Shown one piece after another: positions 9,888 to 19,656 of a stretch of DNA of 63,849 bases (its first letter is position 1; each line of letters opens with the position of its first letter). The notes under the pieces were generated by a model. The model had not been told where the DNA came from and did no database searches. It worked only from the letters and a program-made list of their open reading frames with translations. Source of the DNA: Thecamonas trahens ATCC 50062 (Eukaryota > Apusozoa > Apusomonadida > Apusomonadidae); contig NW_013657628.1 in the NCBI RefSeq assembly GCF_000142905.1, positions 53,602 to 117,450 of the forward strand, read 5' to 3'. The translations under genes and the position numbers were made by a program.

Positions 9888-10046
9888 CGTCGTCGTTGAG
9901 ACCGCTGTCGGTTCGTCGCTCGCCAGCGGACAGTCGGCGGAAAGGCGGCAGTGAGCGGCGGACAGGTAGCCGGTGGCGGCAAGGGGGCAGGGGGAGGGGG
10001 GAGGGATTGTAATCAGATTGGTAGATGCGTGCAGCGGCGAGGATTG

Positions 10047-13000
10047 TTACCGCTTCTCACGGACGCGGAGGACGAGGCCGAGCCAGGCGAGCACAAGCAG
10101 GCCGCCCCAGAGGACGTAGAGAACAACCATGTCGCGGACCATGGCGCCTTCATCGAGGGCATAGTTGTCGAGGATGACGTTGCCGTTGAGAAGGATCGGT
10201 GTAAAGCCCGAGGGGTTGAAGACCACCATCTGGTCGCGGAGCTCGTTGACCATGAGCGCCTCAAACGCGTAGCCAAAGAACGAAAAGTAGCGGAGCCACG
10301 CAATGGCCGGGAGCATGCCGTCGGTGTTGATGAGGAAGCCGCCAAACAACATCTGCGCGAGAAGCAGGAGGACCGCAATAAGCGAAGCCTGGCCCGACGA
10401 CGAGGACCAGAGGCTCACTGCCGCTGTCTGCGCCGCCCCAGCGAGCGCCACGCCGGCGAGCACAACCACAAAGTTGAAGAACTGCGCCGCGCTCTCCAGA
10501 CGCAGGCCAACCATAAAGTAAACCACAATCGCGTAGACGCACGCCGGCACCACCCGCAGCGGCAGCGCATCGACTACTGTCCGTGTCGTCAGCCACACAC
10601 TCGATCCGTACCACCCGCCCGCACGCTCGCGGGTCATCAGCGCACGCCCGGCCCCGAATCCGTCCACGACAGAGAGTGAGCCAAACGAGAAGAGCGAGAC
10701 AGAGAAGAACAAGATGCCGGCCTTGTCCTGCACTCCTGACAGGTCCTCCTCCACGTCAAAGTATACCACTCCGATGATGAGCCCAATCACCAGGGCCGCA
10801 GCCATGTGCGATCGCAGCAACAGCGGCCGCCGCACGAGCTCAAGCACTCCGCGGTGAAGGAGGACAAACGTCTGCCGCGCACACGCGTGCAGCCACTCCC
10901 GCGCCCGCGCCACCGCGCCCGGCTGTGCCTCATCCTCGTCTGCATTCGCGATCGCCGCCGGTGCAACTCGCGGACCCGACGCCGCCGCCGGTCGACGTGG
11001 CGCGTGGGTCGGTGCCTCCGCGCCGCCGCCAACTTCCGAGTACGAGTACGAGTACGAGTAGAGCCCGTCGTCGCCAGTCTCCTCCTGCTCTTCGTCGAGC
11101 GACTCCCCGATCGCAGTCTGCTGCGTTGTCTCGACTACTGCGCCGCCAGCCTGGACAGCCGCAATCCGAGCTGCCTGCGCCGCCGCCAGCCGTGCTGCCG
11201 ACGCCGCCTGTGTCTTGCGCTCGGCCGCGCGCGCTGCGGCCGCCTCGGACGCCTCGGCAGATGCAGGTGCGGTCGCCTCGGCCACATCGGGGAGGCCACC
11301 GATCTCGGCCTCGTGCACGTCGACCGCCTGCAACGCGTCGATGAGTGAGTCAGTCGAGCCCAGCAGTGCAAGACGGGAGCTGACCGCCACCGGTTCCGGC
11401 TGGGCATGCGCAGTCACAACGTCCAGCGCAAAGTCGGCGGCGTTGAACCCAGGCGGAACGGGGAAACCTGCAGCTTCCAGCGCCTGCGGAAGTGCGGCAG
11501 GCGGTCCGTGGAATGCCCGCGCGCCCTCCACCAGCAGCAGCACAGAGTCGACCAGCTGAAAGATCGCAGACCGTGGCTGATGCAGCGAGCAGACCATGGT
11601 CGTCCCAGTCGCCGCCGCCAGCTTGGAGAGCATGGTCATAAGCGAGAGCGCCGCGCCGGCGTCCAGTCCAGACGTCGGCTCGTCGAGAAGCAGAACGGCC
11701 GGTGAGGTAACCAGCTGCGTTCCAATCGAGACACGCCGCAACTGTCCGCCCGAGAGCCCACGGGCCCCGTCGCCGTCGAGTGTTCCAATGAGCGAGTCTT
11801 CGACAGCAAGCAAGCCCAGAAGCTCGACAAGCGCATCGACCTTGTCAACTACGTCAGTCAACGGCGTTCCAGGTGGAAGCTTAAGCAGCGCTGCCTCGAT
11901 GAGCGCCTCGCGGACAGTGAGGTGCGCCGGCAGCGCGTCCTGCTGGAGCACATAGCCAGAAATGGCCATGTACGAGCCGCCCAGGCCGACCACAGGCTTG
12001 CCTGCATACGCGACAACGCCCGAGAGCACACCCTCGCTCTTGCGCGCCGCAAGAATGTCCAGCAGCGTCGTCTTGCCAGCGCCTGACGCACCCATCAGCG
12101 CATGAACCTTGCCCGGCGCAAAGACGGCCGAGACCGCCTTGAGAATGCGGATGCCAAACAGTGAGTAGCCAATCGAAGACGCTGCAAGAACAGCCTTGCG
12201 CCGCCCGTCGTCTTGGCTCCCACCCACAACTGCCAGCGCCCGGCTGACCGCCATTGGCAGCGCCGACTTGCGGGCAGTCGATTTGCGGAAAGCGGCGCAC
12301 CGCAGATAGACAACGCCAACCAGCGCCGCCGCGGTCAAGACCAGCGCCGCTACAGTAAGGCCCACCACTAGTCCGGGATTGACGTCGTCGGGCGCAATCT
12401 GCGGGCGCGTGCACGTCTGGGCCCCGCACGTGGCCCGGATAAACAGCGGAAGCTCGTTCTGTGAGATGAAGCACTCACCGGTGCCGCGGTCACAATCGAC
12501 AAACGAACTGGACTGCATGTTGCGGAGAAGAGCAGTGAGCGAGTCGGAGCAATCAGTGCCTGAGCACGAGCACAAAGTCCGAGCGCACTGCGTCACCGTC
12601 TTTCGCTGGGACGACGACTGCGAACAGCCAGTAAACTCGCAGTGGAAGATGTGTGGCACGCCAGCAGACGTCTCAAACACATCCAGATCACATGAGCGGG
12701 TCTCGGCGTTACACACGTACGCCACTGCCCCGCCGCCGAGCTGCTCGACCGAAAACGCATCAGTGAGCACGCAATCGAGCGCGTAGCCACGGGAGACTTG
12801 CTGGCTGCTCCCGATTCCGTCGCCCACAGCAAACTGCGGCGGCATGTCCGTCCATTTGAACGCTGCCGTGCACGTCGTGCCCGGAGTGGTGCACGCGTCG
12901 GACGAGACGCACTGCGAGCACTGCACGCCCTCCCATCCTTCCGCGCACCCACACCGCGGCACTGTCTCCGTCCCCGACACATCATCGACCACACAGCTGG

Positions 13001-13601
13001 CATTTCCGCCATTGAAGCACTTGACCCACCTCGCATCGTCATCGTATGCCGCCGAGCACGACGGAACAGTCGCGCGAGCCGCAACCGGCCTACCCTCTTC
13101 GCTCCCGATCGCTGCCAAACCTGTGCCTGTCTCCACAAGCGCCATACCAGACTCGTCTTCAGCCTCGATCTCGCCCTTGACCTTGACCTGTGTCCGAGCC
13201 CCAGCACCGAGCCCAGCCTTGCCCTCCAGCCCAACCTCGCCCTCGATCGCCACTGCGCCGTCGATTATCGCCTCCTTTCCAGCCTCCGCCGCCGCATCAA
13301 CCATCTCCACTCTGTCGCTCGCCTCTGGCATGTTGCCAACTGACCGGCGCGCCATCTGACGAATGACATCGTTGGTTGGAGCTGCAGCGGGAGTAGTGCC
13401 ACCGACGGCAGCAGCAGCAGCAGCAGCAGTGGCGGCAGCAGCAGGGGCAGCAGCAGCAACAGCGGCGGCAGTAGGAGCAGGAGCAGGAGCAGGGGCAGCC
13501 GTGGCGGGAGAGGGGACGACGACGAGCATGGCGACTACCACTGCTACCACCGCTACCGCAGCGACCATAGCGGAGGGTGCTGTTCGTGGTGTGCTTGCCA
13601 T
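10047..13601 (-). CDS. ABCG-type half transporter with signal peptide and EGF-like ectodomain
   Basis: 1184 residues in one exon. A signal peptide (VAAVAVVAVVVAMLVVV) is followed by an Ala-rich low-complexity run, then a Cys-rich extracellular region including an EGF-like fold (about residues 190-250: GNASCV, RCGCAEGWEGVQCSQC). One membrane segment (GLVVGLTVAALVLTAAALVGVVYL, about 420-443) leads to the nucleotide-binding domain with Walker A GASGAGKTT (about 505), signature LSGGQLRRVSIG (about 617) and Walker B VLLLDEPTSGLDAG (about 637). After a charged Ala/Glu-rich linker comes an ABC2-type membrane domain of six helices. This order, NBD before TMD with an N-terminal Cys-rich ectodomain, is that of the ABCG24/28-type subgroup. 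It presumably exports lipids or other hydrophobic compounds as a dimer. The substrate is unknown. Confidence 0.9.
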   Translation of the reverse strand: MASTPRTAPSAMVAAVAVVAVVVAMLVVVPSPATAAPAPAPAPTAAAVAAAAPAAAATAAAAAAAVGGTTPAAAPTNDVIRQMARRSVGNMPEASDRVEMVDAAAEAGKEAIIDGAVAIEGEVGLEGKAGLGAGARTQVKVKGEIEAEDESGMALVETGTGLAAIGSEEGRPVAARATVPSCSAAYDDDARWVKCFNGGNASCVVDDVSGTETVPRCGCAEGWEGVQCSQCVSSDACTTPGTTCTAAFKWTDMPPQFAVGDGIGSSQQVSRGYALDCVLTDAFSVEQLGGGAVAYVCNAETRSCDLDVFETSAGVPHIFHCEFTGCSQSSSQRKTVTQCARTLCSCSGTDCSDSLTALLRNMQSSSFVDCDRGTGECFISQNELPLFIRATCGAQTCTRPQIAPDDVNPGLVVGLTVAALVLTAAALVGVVYLRCAAFRKSTARKSALPMAVSRALAVVGGSQDDGRRKAVLAASSIGYSLFGIRILKAVSAVFAPGKVHALMGASGAGKTTLLDILAARKSEGVLSGVVAYAGKPVVGLGGSYMAISGYVLQQDALPAHLTVREALIEAALLKLPPGTPLTDVVDKVDALVELLGLLAVEDSLIGTLDGDGARGLSGGQLRRVSIGTQLVTSPAVLLLDEPTSGLDAGAALSLMTMLSKLAAATGTTMVCSLHQPRSAIFQLVDSVLLLVEGARAFHGPPAALPQALEAAGFPVPPGFNAADFALDVVTAHAQPEPVAVSSRLALLGSTDSLIDALQAVDVHEAEIGGLPDVAEATAPASAEASEAAAARAAERKTQAASAARLAAAQAARIAAVQAGGAVVETTQQTAIGESLDEEQEETGDDGLYSYSYSYSEVGGGAEAPTHAPRRPAAASGPRVAPAAIANADEDEAQPGAVARAREWLHACARQTFVLLHRGVLELVRRPLLLRSHMAAALVIGLIIGVVYFDVEEDLSGVQDKAGILFFSVSLFSFGSLSVVDGFGAGRALMTRERAGGWYGSSVWLTTRTVVDALPLRVVPACVYAIVVYFMVGLRLESAAQFFNFVVVLAGVALAGAAQTAAVSLWSSSSGQASLIAVLLLLAQMLFGGFLINTDGMLPAIAWLRYFSFFGYAFEALMVNELRDQMVVFNPSGFTPILLNGNVILDNYALDEGAMVRDMVVLYVLWGGLLVLAWLGLVLRVREKR

Positions 13602-13776
13602 GGCTATGGGTGGAGTGGTGGATGAGGTCGTGCGGGGAACGGTGCCGCATTCGGTGGCTGACGTCGCTTTGCGGAAGGATCGGCCGAATGGCAGGCGGCG
13701 GCGGGCGGCGGCGGGGGCACCGACCGGTAGCAGGGCAGCGGGTGGTGAGGTGGAGAGCGATCATCATGGCTGTTCT
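13602..13776. other. Short intergenic spacer
   Basis: 175 bases between the ABC transporter start and the stop of the next minus-strand gene. It contains GGCGGCGGGCGG-type G-rich triplets but no long homopolymer; presumably it is the ABC gene promoter and 5' leader. Confidence 0.3.
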
Positions 13777-16700
13777 TCAATATTGGGACCAATTCGAGTA
13801 CTCATCGTCTGTTCCGCCACCGTAGCAATCCAAGGCGTCGATGTTGACCATGGCTGGCCCAACGTCGGGAGGAAAGAGGTTCGAGTGACCTACAAAGTGG
13901 AGGATGCGGTCGAGCTCGAGCAGTTCCTGCTCGACGATCATGATGGCGGCGTCGAGCTCGCGGTCTTGCCGATTGTGGGGCGCAGCCCGGGCCCGGCTCC
14001 GCTGGGCGGCACGGAGCACAGCAGCTGCCGAGCTTGAGGACTCGAGGTGCGAGCGGATGGCGGGCGAGGCGCTGCCGAGCTGGGCGAGGAGCCGGTCGGC
14101 GTAGAACGACGCAGGGTCGCCGGTCGTGGCCTGGGCGTCGAAGATGGCCCGGATGTCGACAAAGGCAACCTGCGACGCAGCCGCGATGCCCATGTCCGAG
14201 ACACAGTAGTGACAGGTGTTGACGCCAATCTGCGGTGCCGGTGGCACGTACGTGGCCTCGGCGCCGACGTCGGCGAGGGCGTGGACCACATTGGCTTCTC
14301 GCGCCTTGCGCCGCCGCCGCCGGAACCGCTTGAGCGCCGATGCCCGCGACCGCAGCCGGTGCAGCTTCTTCCGTGCCGCTCGCGACATGGCGGCCTCGCG
14401 GGCCCGGTCCACCGCCTCGGACAGCGTTGCGTTGATCCGCGCCGACTCTACTCGCGAGAGGTCAATGGACTCGTCCGTCTCGCCCGCCTCCGACGGCGGC
14501 GCAGTCGACGCCTCGTCGACCATCGAAAGCATGCCCCGGAGCGACGGTGGCTTGCTCAATAGCGTCGATCGGAGCGCCATCAGCGGCGCATCCGCAAACG
14601 GCATCCACTCGTCGGCCCCCTCGGATTTGTCCGGCGTGAGCACAATGGCGTCGACACTTGTCACGTTGCGGACAGAGTCCCACGAGGTCACAAACGTGCC
14701 GCGGAGCCCGCACTCGTTGGGAGCGTCCACCACACGCGCCACACGCTCCACAAGCGCTCCAGCGAGGCCCGAGTACACCTCGAGGTACAACTCGTAGCAG
14801 ACCACAAAGAACGCACCCATCGGGAGGAACGCCCGCGGCACAGACGTCCACCAAATGTTAGAGAACGACCGATCCACAAGCCCGGCTTCGTTGAGGAGCA
14901 CCCCGTACGTTGGGTACGCCACCAGCATGCCCGTCGAGAGCCGCAGCGTAGCAATCGCCATCGTCTCAAACGACGTCGACCGCGTCAGCTCGACTGTCTT
15001 GGGTCCTGCTCGTCCAAACAGCTCCACAAAGTAAAAGCCCGGCGCGCCGTGTGCCGCAGTGCTACCAGAGAACGTCACTCCGGCGTTCTCGCTCACAGCA
15101 CTGTCGTCGCCCGAGAGGCAGAGGCCGGCTCGGGCCCCGGCGAGCGCCGAGTCCAACGGGTCTGCCACGCCCCGCGACGACTTGCGACGAAAGAACGAGC
15201 GCGACGACGATAAGGCGCTGACCCGCCGCTCGCGCCGCTCAGTCTCAAGCCGCTCGCTCAGCGCGACAAACTCGAGCAGCGCCGCAGAGCTGTCGTGCGC
15301 CTCACCACCGGCCGGCACCCCAGCTGCTGCAACGCTGGGCCCAGCACCGGCAAACTCTTCAAACGCCGGTGCACCCGCAAGCACCGCACGCTCACCAGAC
15401 GTCGCCACAAACAATCCGCGCTCGGTGAGGCAGATCGAGCAGATGGTCGAGGGCATGCGGATGCGTGCAAGTGGCTCAAAGGCGATGGTCGAGGCGTCAA
15501 AGACAACAACCCCCTCGCCGCGGCCGACCACCACCGCAACCACATTGCGCGAGTCCACCACGCCCCAGGTAAAGTAAGTCGGTCGCTGTGGTGTGAGCAT
15601 GACCACCGTCGGGTCGCCGCCGCGGAACAGCTCGCGCATCGTGATGGCAAACATGTTGTCTTGCGGCGGCGCTGTCCGCAGGTACAGCACGCCGAGCACG
15701 CTATCGACACCGAGCTGGACAACGTTGCGGAGCGAGACAACCTTGCGCGGCTCAGTGCCGGTCTGGTGGAGAAAGACCCCGTCAGCAGTGCCAAAGAAAA
15801 CAAACGGGCCCACAGAGTCAAAGGTGTCGATGTGGCCCGGAAAGTCGGCGAGGACGGGGACAAAGGCAACGCCGCTTCCGCGCGCCGCTGACGGAGAGGG
15901 AAATCCCGCGCCCGGTGCGTACGGCGCGATCCGCGCCTTGACCGGCTGCCACACGCCTCGCGGCACGTCGTGTGCCTCGCTGCTGGCCTTGCTGTGGAAG
16001 AGCTCCAAGTACGTCGCGCGCGTCCGCCGTTCGCGGACCAGAAACTCGGGTGACGCGCATGCCGCCGTCGACGCGTTGATGGCCTTGGTGAGGAGGAAGG
16101 CGGCAAAGCCGGCGTTGCGTGGATAGAGTGCCGCCGCCGGTGGGCCAAACGCTGGCACGCCCTTGTTGCGAGCAACTGCCACCCGGTAGTACGCCGCGCC
16201 CTGGTACGTTATCGGCGAGACCACAAGCAGCACGTTGGTGTACTCGGAAGTGAGCGCACTGCCCGAGAACAGCGTGTGCTCGTCTTCGACAAAGACAACC
16301 ACCACAATATCGTTGCCGATGAACCGCTTCCGCTGGATCCGCTGCTCGTCGGTCTCGTCGTACTGCAACTCGGTCGAAACGTGGAACATAATCTCCACAC
16401 CCTCAAAGTTGGCCACGTGGTACGAGTACTCGCCAGAGCCATCGTGCTCGGTGTCGAGCTGTGCCGAGTACCCCCCAAAGCCCTTGAGCCGGACCTTCTG
16501 TGCCATAAGCCCGAGAAACTCGTCGAACAGTGACGTGGTCTCCCGGTTCGAGTACATGTCGTTCTCCACGGTCTGCCCGGCAGTCACCAGCAACGCCCCG
16601 AGCTTGAGCTTGGGCTCGGCCTCGGGCGTCTCGAGCCGCACGAGCTCGGCAACAAGCGCCGCATCGGCGGGCACTTTGGGATCGATCTCGCGCATACGGA

Positions 16701-17895
16701 ACGATTTGGTGGCGTCAGGTGTTGCCCAGTCTGGCGAGAGCCGCGCAAGGAGCTGCGGCACCGTCATCGCCTCGTCCGGCGGCGTCGGAAGCGCAAGGTA
16801 CCGAATCGAAGCCTTGGTGAAGACCACCGTCCAGTAGACTAGGAGCGGTCGGCCACGGTGCCCGGCCTGCTCCGACGCGAGAATGGCAACCACGCTCGGC
16901 GTGATCCGGCCCGTTGGTGACGAGATGAGCACCACATGCCGCGAGGTGGCAAACAGCGACGCATACTGGCCCACCAGCTCGGGCGGGTTCTCTTGCAAGT
17001 AGTTGGCCGGGTTGGACGCTGGCTCGTCGTCGACCGCCACCAGCGCCGTCTCGACCGTCATCCGGGTGCCAGGCTCAAAGAGCGGCGTCCACCCGCGGGC
17101 TTCTGCCACTTCAACTCGGCAATCAATCGGCGGCGCATACACTGACCGCGCTGCCTTGACCGCATATGTCTCGTTGATTTCATACACGACCATGACCCGC
17201 ACCGCCAGATCCTCCAGCGACATCACGCCCTGTGAGTTTGTCGACGCGTCCATGACCGCGTGCGCAGTGATCTCCTGCGCCGACGCTGTCGAGTTGCACC
17301 GCTTCACCGGCGACGGCTCCGACTGTGAGAGCGGAAGCCAAGTGAGGATACACTCGCCGGTCTCGCTCAGCTTCCGTAACGGCAGCTGCAGGGCGGCCAT
17401 ACCGACGAGAACGTCCGCACCGAGTACCCGATGATCATACACCTCGATCTGAAGCAGGCCAGAGTCATCCAGCGCCTCGCCATCCTCTCTCAGACAAACC
17501 CGATAGTACGCATGCAGGACCGGTGCCCCAGCTGCATCACGAGTCGCTGGCGGTGGCGGGAGGACATGAACCATCTCCAGCACCGGCGCTGTCTTGGCAC
17601 CATCAACCTCGACCTCTCCATCACCATCCGCACCACTATTCCTTCCATCGGCACGCCCTATGTCATCATCATCGCTCCCTCGTCCACCTCTGTTGCTTCC
17701 CCCTTGACTCTGCCTGTCGTCTCGGCTCCCGCCGTCGTCAGAGCCGCCACCACCACCACCACCACCACCAACACCACCGCCGTTTGCGCGGTGTGTGACA
17801 AGCGAGGCCTTGACCACTGCGTTAGTCTTGGCACCCAGCCCACGGAGCGAAATGAGCCCTATGAGCACATGCGCATGCTCGCCGCCTTTGCTCAT
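13777..17895 (-). CDS. GARNL3: RapGAP-CNH protein, GARNL3-like
   Basis: 1372 residues in one exon. An N-terminal C2-like region (VLIGLISLRGLGAKTNAVV, then LQIEVYDHRVLGADVLVGM, residues 10-190) is split by a Gly/Asp/Arg-rich insert. A Rap/Ran-GAP domain follows at about 450-640: the catalytic helix reads RKRFIGNDIVVVVF with the Asn thumb (near residue 527), preceded by VEIMFHVSTELQYDETDEQR. A citron-homology (CNH) domain spans about 680-1045, beginning FPGHIDTFDSVGPFVFFGT and containing YPTYGVLLNEAGL and FFVVCYELYLEVYSG. RapGAP followed by CNH is the arrangement of GARNL3. The expected activity is stimulation of GTP hydrolysis on Rap-family GTPases using Asn instead of an Arg finger. The C-terminal 250 residues are basic and acidic mixed and not recognised. 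Start ATG 17895 lies 18 bases from a G19 (sense C19) tract. Confidence 0.88.
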   Translation of the reverse strand: MSKGGEHAHVLIGLISLRGLGAKTNAVVKASLVTHRANGGGVGGGGGGGGGSDDGGSRDDRQSQGGSNRGGRGSDDDDIGRADGRNSGADGDGEVEVDGAKTAPVLEMVHVLPPPPATRDAAGAPVLHAYYRVCLREDGEALDDSGLLQIEVYDHRVLGADVLVGMAALQLPLRKLSETGECILTWLPLSQSEPSPVKRCNSTASAQEITAHAVMDASTNSQGVMSLEDLAVRVMVVYEINETYAVKAARSVYAPPIDCRVEVAEARGWTPLFEPGTRMTVETALVAVDDEPASNPANYLQENPPELVGQYASLFATSRHVVLISSPTGRITPSVVAILASEQAGHRGRPLLVYWTVVFTKASIRYLALPTPPDEAMTVPQLLARLSPDWATPDATKSFRMREIDPKVPADAALVAELVRLETPEAEPKLKLGALLVTAGQTVENDMYSNRETTSLFDEFLGLMAQKVRLKGFGGYSAQLDTEHDGSGEYSYHVANFEGVEIMFHVSTELQYDETDEQRIQRKRFIGNDIVVVVFVEDEHTLFSGSALTSEYTNVLLVVSPITYQGAAYYRVAVARNKGVPAFGPPAAALYPRNAGFAAFLLTKAINASTAACASPEFLVRERRTRATYLELFHSKASSEAHDVPRGVWQPVKARIAPYAPGAGFPSPSAARGSGVAFVPVLADFPGHIDTFDSVGPFVFFGTADGVFLHQTGTEPRKVVSLRNVVQLGVDSVLGVLYLRTAPPQDNMFAITMRELFRGGDPTVVMLTPQRPTYFTWGVVDSRNVVAVVVGRGEGVVVFDASTIAFEPLARIRMPSTICSICLTERGLFVATSGERAVLAGAPAFEEFAGAGPSVAAAGVPAGGEAHDSSAALLEFVALSERLETERRERRVSALSSSRSFFRRKSSRGVADPLDSALAGARAGLCLSGDDSAVSENAGVTFSGSTAAHGAPGFYFVELFGRAGPKTVELTRSTSFETMAIATLRLSTGMLVAYPTYGVLLNEAGLVDRSFSNIWWTSVPRAFLPMGAFFVVCYELYLEVYSGLAGALVERVARVVDAPNECGLRGTFVTSWDSVRNVTSVDAIVLTPDKSEGADEWMPFADAPLMALRSTLLSKPPSLRGMLSMVDEASTAPPSEAGETDESIDLSRVESARINATLSEAVDRAREAAMSRAARKKLHRLRSRASALKRFRRRRRKAREANVVHALADVGAEATYVPPAPQIGVNTCHYCVSDMGIAAASQVAFVDIRAIFDAQATTGDPASFYADRLLAQLGSASPAIRSHLESSSSAAAVLRAAQRSRARAAPHNRQDRELDAAIMIVEQELLELDRILHFVGHSNLFPPDVGPAMVNIDALDCYGGGTDDEYSNWSQY

Positions 17896-18140
17896 TCCTG
17901 GGATGGAGGGGGAGGGGGGGGGGGGGGGGGGGAGGTGAGGTGGTTGTTCTCGTTGTCGTGCGGCTGGTAACTGACGCGGGTCTGGGTTGGTCGGCCGGTC
18001 GGCCGGGGCAAGCTGGGCGGGTTGGGCGGGTTGGGCAGGCCGACTTTGGCTGGCCCGGCTGGCGGATCGGACGGATCGGATGGATCGATGTGGATGGCTC
18101 GCCTGCGTAGTTGATCGCGGCTGTTGGTTGCTGTCGGCAT

Positions 18141-18179
<39 letters not shown>

Positions 18180-18278
18180 ATGTGTGTGTTACTTTCGGCT
18201 CGGTCGATCGGCCTCGACAGCAGTCACCGATGCCTGCGCCTCAGCCTGGCCGCCGCAACCGTCGGGCGCAAACCCGGT
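17896..18278. promoter_or_regulatory. Intergenic region with G19 and (GT)n tracts
   Basis: 383 bases upstream of the RapGAP gene and downstream of the F-box/ankyrin gene. It contains G19 at 17914-17932 and a (GT)18 microsatellite at 18142-18178. Nothing coding is supported; it is the likely RapGAP promoter. Confidence 0.45.
18142..18178 (-). repeat. (GT)n / (AC)n microsatellite
   Basis: About 18 perfect GT units. In the sense of the adjacent minus-strand RapGAP gene it reads (AC)n, as do the arrays before the USP-like and Ntn hydrolase genes. Confidence 0.95.
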
Positions 18279-19331
18279 TCACAAGTGCTCGGGATCGACG
18301 GCGGGGTGCGCAAGGAGAAGATCGACAATGTCGCGATGACGCCGCTGGGACGCGCGCCGGAGTGCTTCCGTCCGCCGGGCGGTGGGATCGACCCGCGGAT
18401 CGGCGAGGAGAAGCGCAACGACAGCAGTGTGCCCGCCTGCCGCCGCGTTGCGGAGTGCGGCGTTTTCATGCGCCTGTGGAGATATGGCCGGATGAGCAAT
18501 GAGGAGTTTGGCGACGCCGAGCCGCCCGCGAGTGCATGCTTTGAGGAACGCCAAATTGCCGCGGAGGGCGAGATTGACGCGGGCGTCAGCGATGAGCGCA
18601 GCGACGACGTCGTCGTGGCCGGCTGTCGCGGCCTCGACGAGCGCAGCATTGCTCTGGGTGCCCGGATCGACCAAAGGCGACGCGAGGAGCAAGCGCACAA
18701 TGCCGCATAAGTTGTCACTTGCCGCCGCGACCAGTGCCGCGTTGTTCCGAGTCCCGGGATCGACTTCCGGATGCGCGAGCAGCTCGCGCGTGGCCGGCTC
18801 GGATCCAGAATACACCGCGCACAGGATGGCGTCGTTGTTGTGGTCGGACGGATCAACATCGCTCCGCGTCAGCAGCAGCCGCATGAGCTCGACATTGCCT
18901 GCTGCCGCCGCCCGCCGCAGCACAGTATTGGCATCGGCCCCGGCATCGATGCCGTCGTCAGCCAACAGCGATGTGGCCAGCTCACGGGCGCCGGTCTCTT
19001 CCGCAAGCGCCCCGACATCGGCCAATGCACATAGCGCCGACCACCGATCATCAACCACTGTGGAGCCAATGTTGAACGGCAAGTTGATGACGCGACGATG
19101 ATCAAAGTTGCCCGCTGCCAGCGCCAGCCGCGCACTACGCCAGCGCCCGGCCGCGGCATTTAGGGCCACACCTCCCAAAGCCGCCCAGCGAAGCCGCACA
19201 TACTCGGACGAGGTGAAGAGGACAGAGAACCGGCGGCAGGCGCATGCTAGTGAGAGCACATCGCCCTGAGAGAGCACATGCGTCTCCAGCGCGATGTACA
19301 GAATCAGCTCGTTCGGCAGCGTGTCGAGCAT
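18279..19331 (-). CDS. F-box-like and ankyrin-repeat protein
   Basis: 350 residues. The N-terminus MLDTLPNELILYIALE with VLSLACACRRFSVLF fits an F-box helix set (LPxEL...I...L.....L..VC..F). From about residue 110 to the end there are seven ankyrin-like repeats of about 33 residues, each with a pattern like AALxxAAxxGHxxVVxxLLAxPxVDP; examples are NTVLRRAAAAGNVELMRLLL and AALRNAAAGGHTAVVALLLA. The last repeat ends near the stop at VDPEHL. The combination suggests a substrate receptor of an SCF-type ubiquitin ligase, with the ankyrins binding the target, but Skp1 binding is inferred only from the short N-terminal match. A single exon. Confidence 0.8.
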   Translation of the reverse strand: MLDTLPNELILYIALETHVLSQGDVLSLACACRRFSVLFTSSEYVRLRWAALGGVALNAAAGRWRSARLALAAGNFDHRRVINLPFNIGSTVVDDRWSALCALADVGALAEETGARELATSLLADDGIDAGADANTVLRRAAAAGNVELMRLLLTRSDVDPSDHNNDAILCAVYSGSEPATRELLAHPEVDPGTRNNAALVAAASDNLCGIVRLLLASPLVDPGTQSNAALVEAATAGHDDVVAALIADARVNLALRGNLAFLKACTRGRLGVAKLLIAHPAISPQAHENAALRNAAAGGHTAVVALLLADPRVDPTARRTEALRRASQRRHRDIVDLLLAHPAVDPEHL

Positions 19332-19656
19332 TGTTCCTCTCGTCCGGATATGGGCCGAGACGAGTGCCCTGCCAATAGATGCCTACGGTCAAACGCCGGC
19401 TCGCTTCGCTGCGGAGCATGTGGTCGCAGCTCCGGTCAGCCTTCCGATAAAAGTGCCGGACTCAGATCCCCGAGTGTGTGGCTGCTTGAGTCACGAGGTG
19501 CTCACTTTAAGCGACGGTTGTTTCGCAGCTCTCTGATCGGCTGCCGATCAGAGTGTGTGGGTGCTTGGGCTGGATCTACTTGTCGCGGGCCGAGGACCAT
19601 CCGCCGGCACGCGACTCGCCAGGCTATGGCTCCCTGCTACCAAAGCTGGGGTAGTC
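19332..19656. promoter_or_regulatory. Intergenic region with perfect palindrome
   Basis: 325 bases between the F-box/ankyrin start and the membrane-protein stop. It contains a perfect inverted repeat at 19531-19553 and a diverged direct repeat of GAGTGTGTGG(C/G)TGCTTG at 19472 and 19551. No gene is seen. Confidence 0.4.
19531..19553. promoter_or_regulatory. Perfect 11-bp inverted repeat
   Basis: Arms CTCTGATCGGC and GCCGATCAGAG flank a single T. It lies about 200 bases upstream of the F-box/ankyrin start. It could be a dimeric transcription-factor site or a short hairpin; the function is unknown. Confidence 0.5.

Larger units (their letters stand above)
9418..10046. other. Intergenic region with tandem repeat and G20 tract
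   Basis: 629 bases between the cyclase-like gene start and the ABC transporter stop, both on the minus strand. It holds a two-copy 82-base tandem repeat (9553-9726) and a G20 run (9868-9887, poly-C in the sense of the downstream cyclase-like gene). No gene is supported here. Confidence 0.5.
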
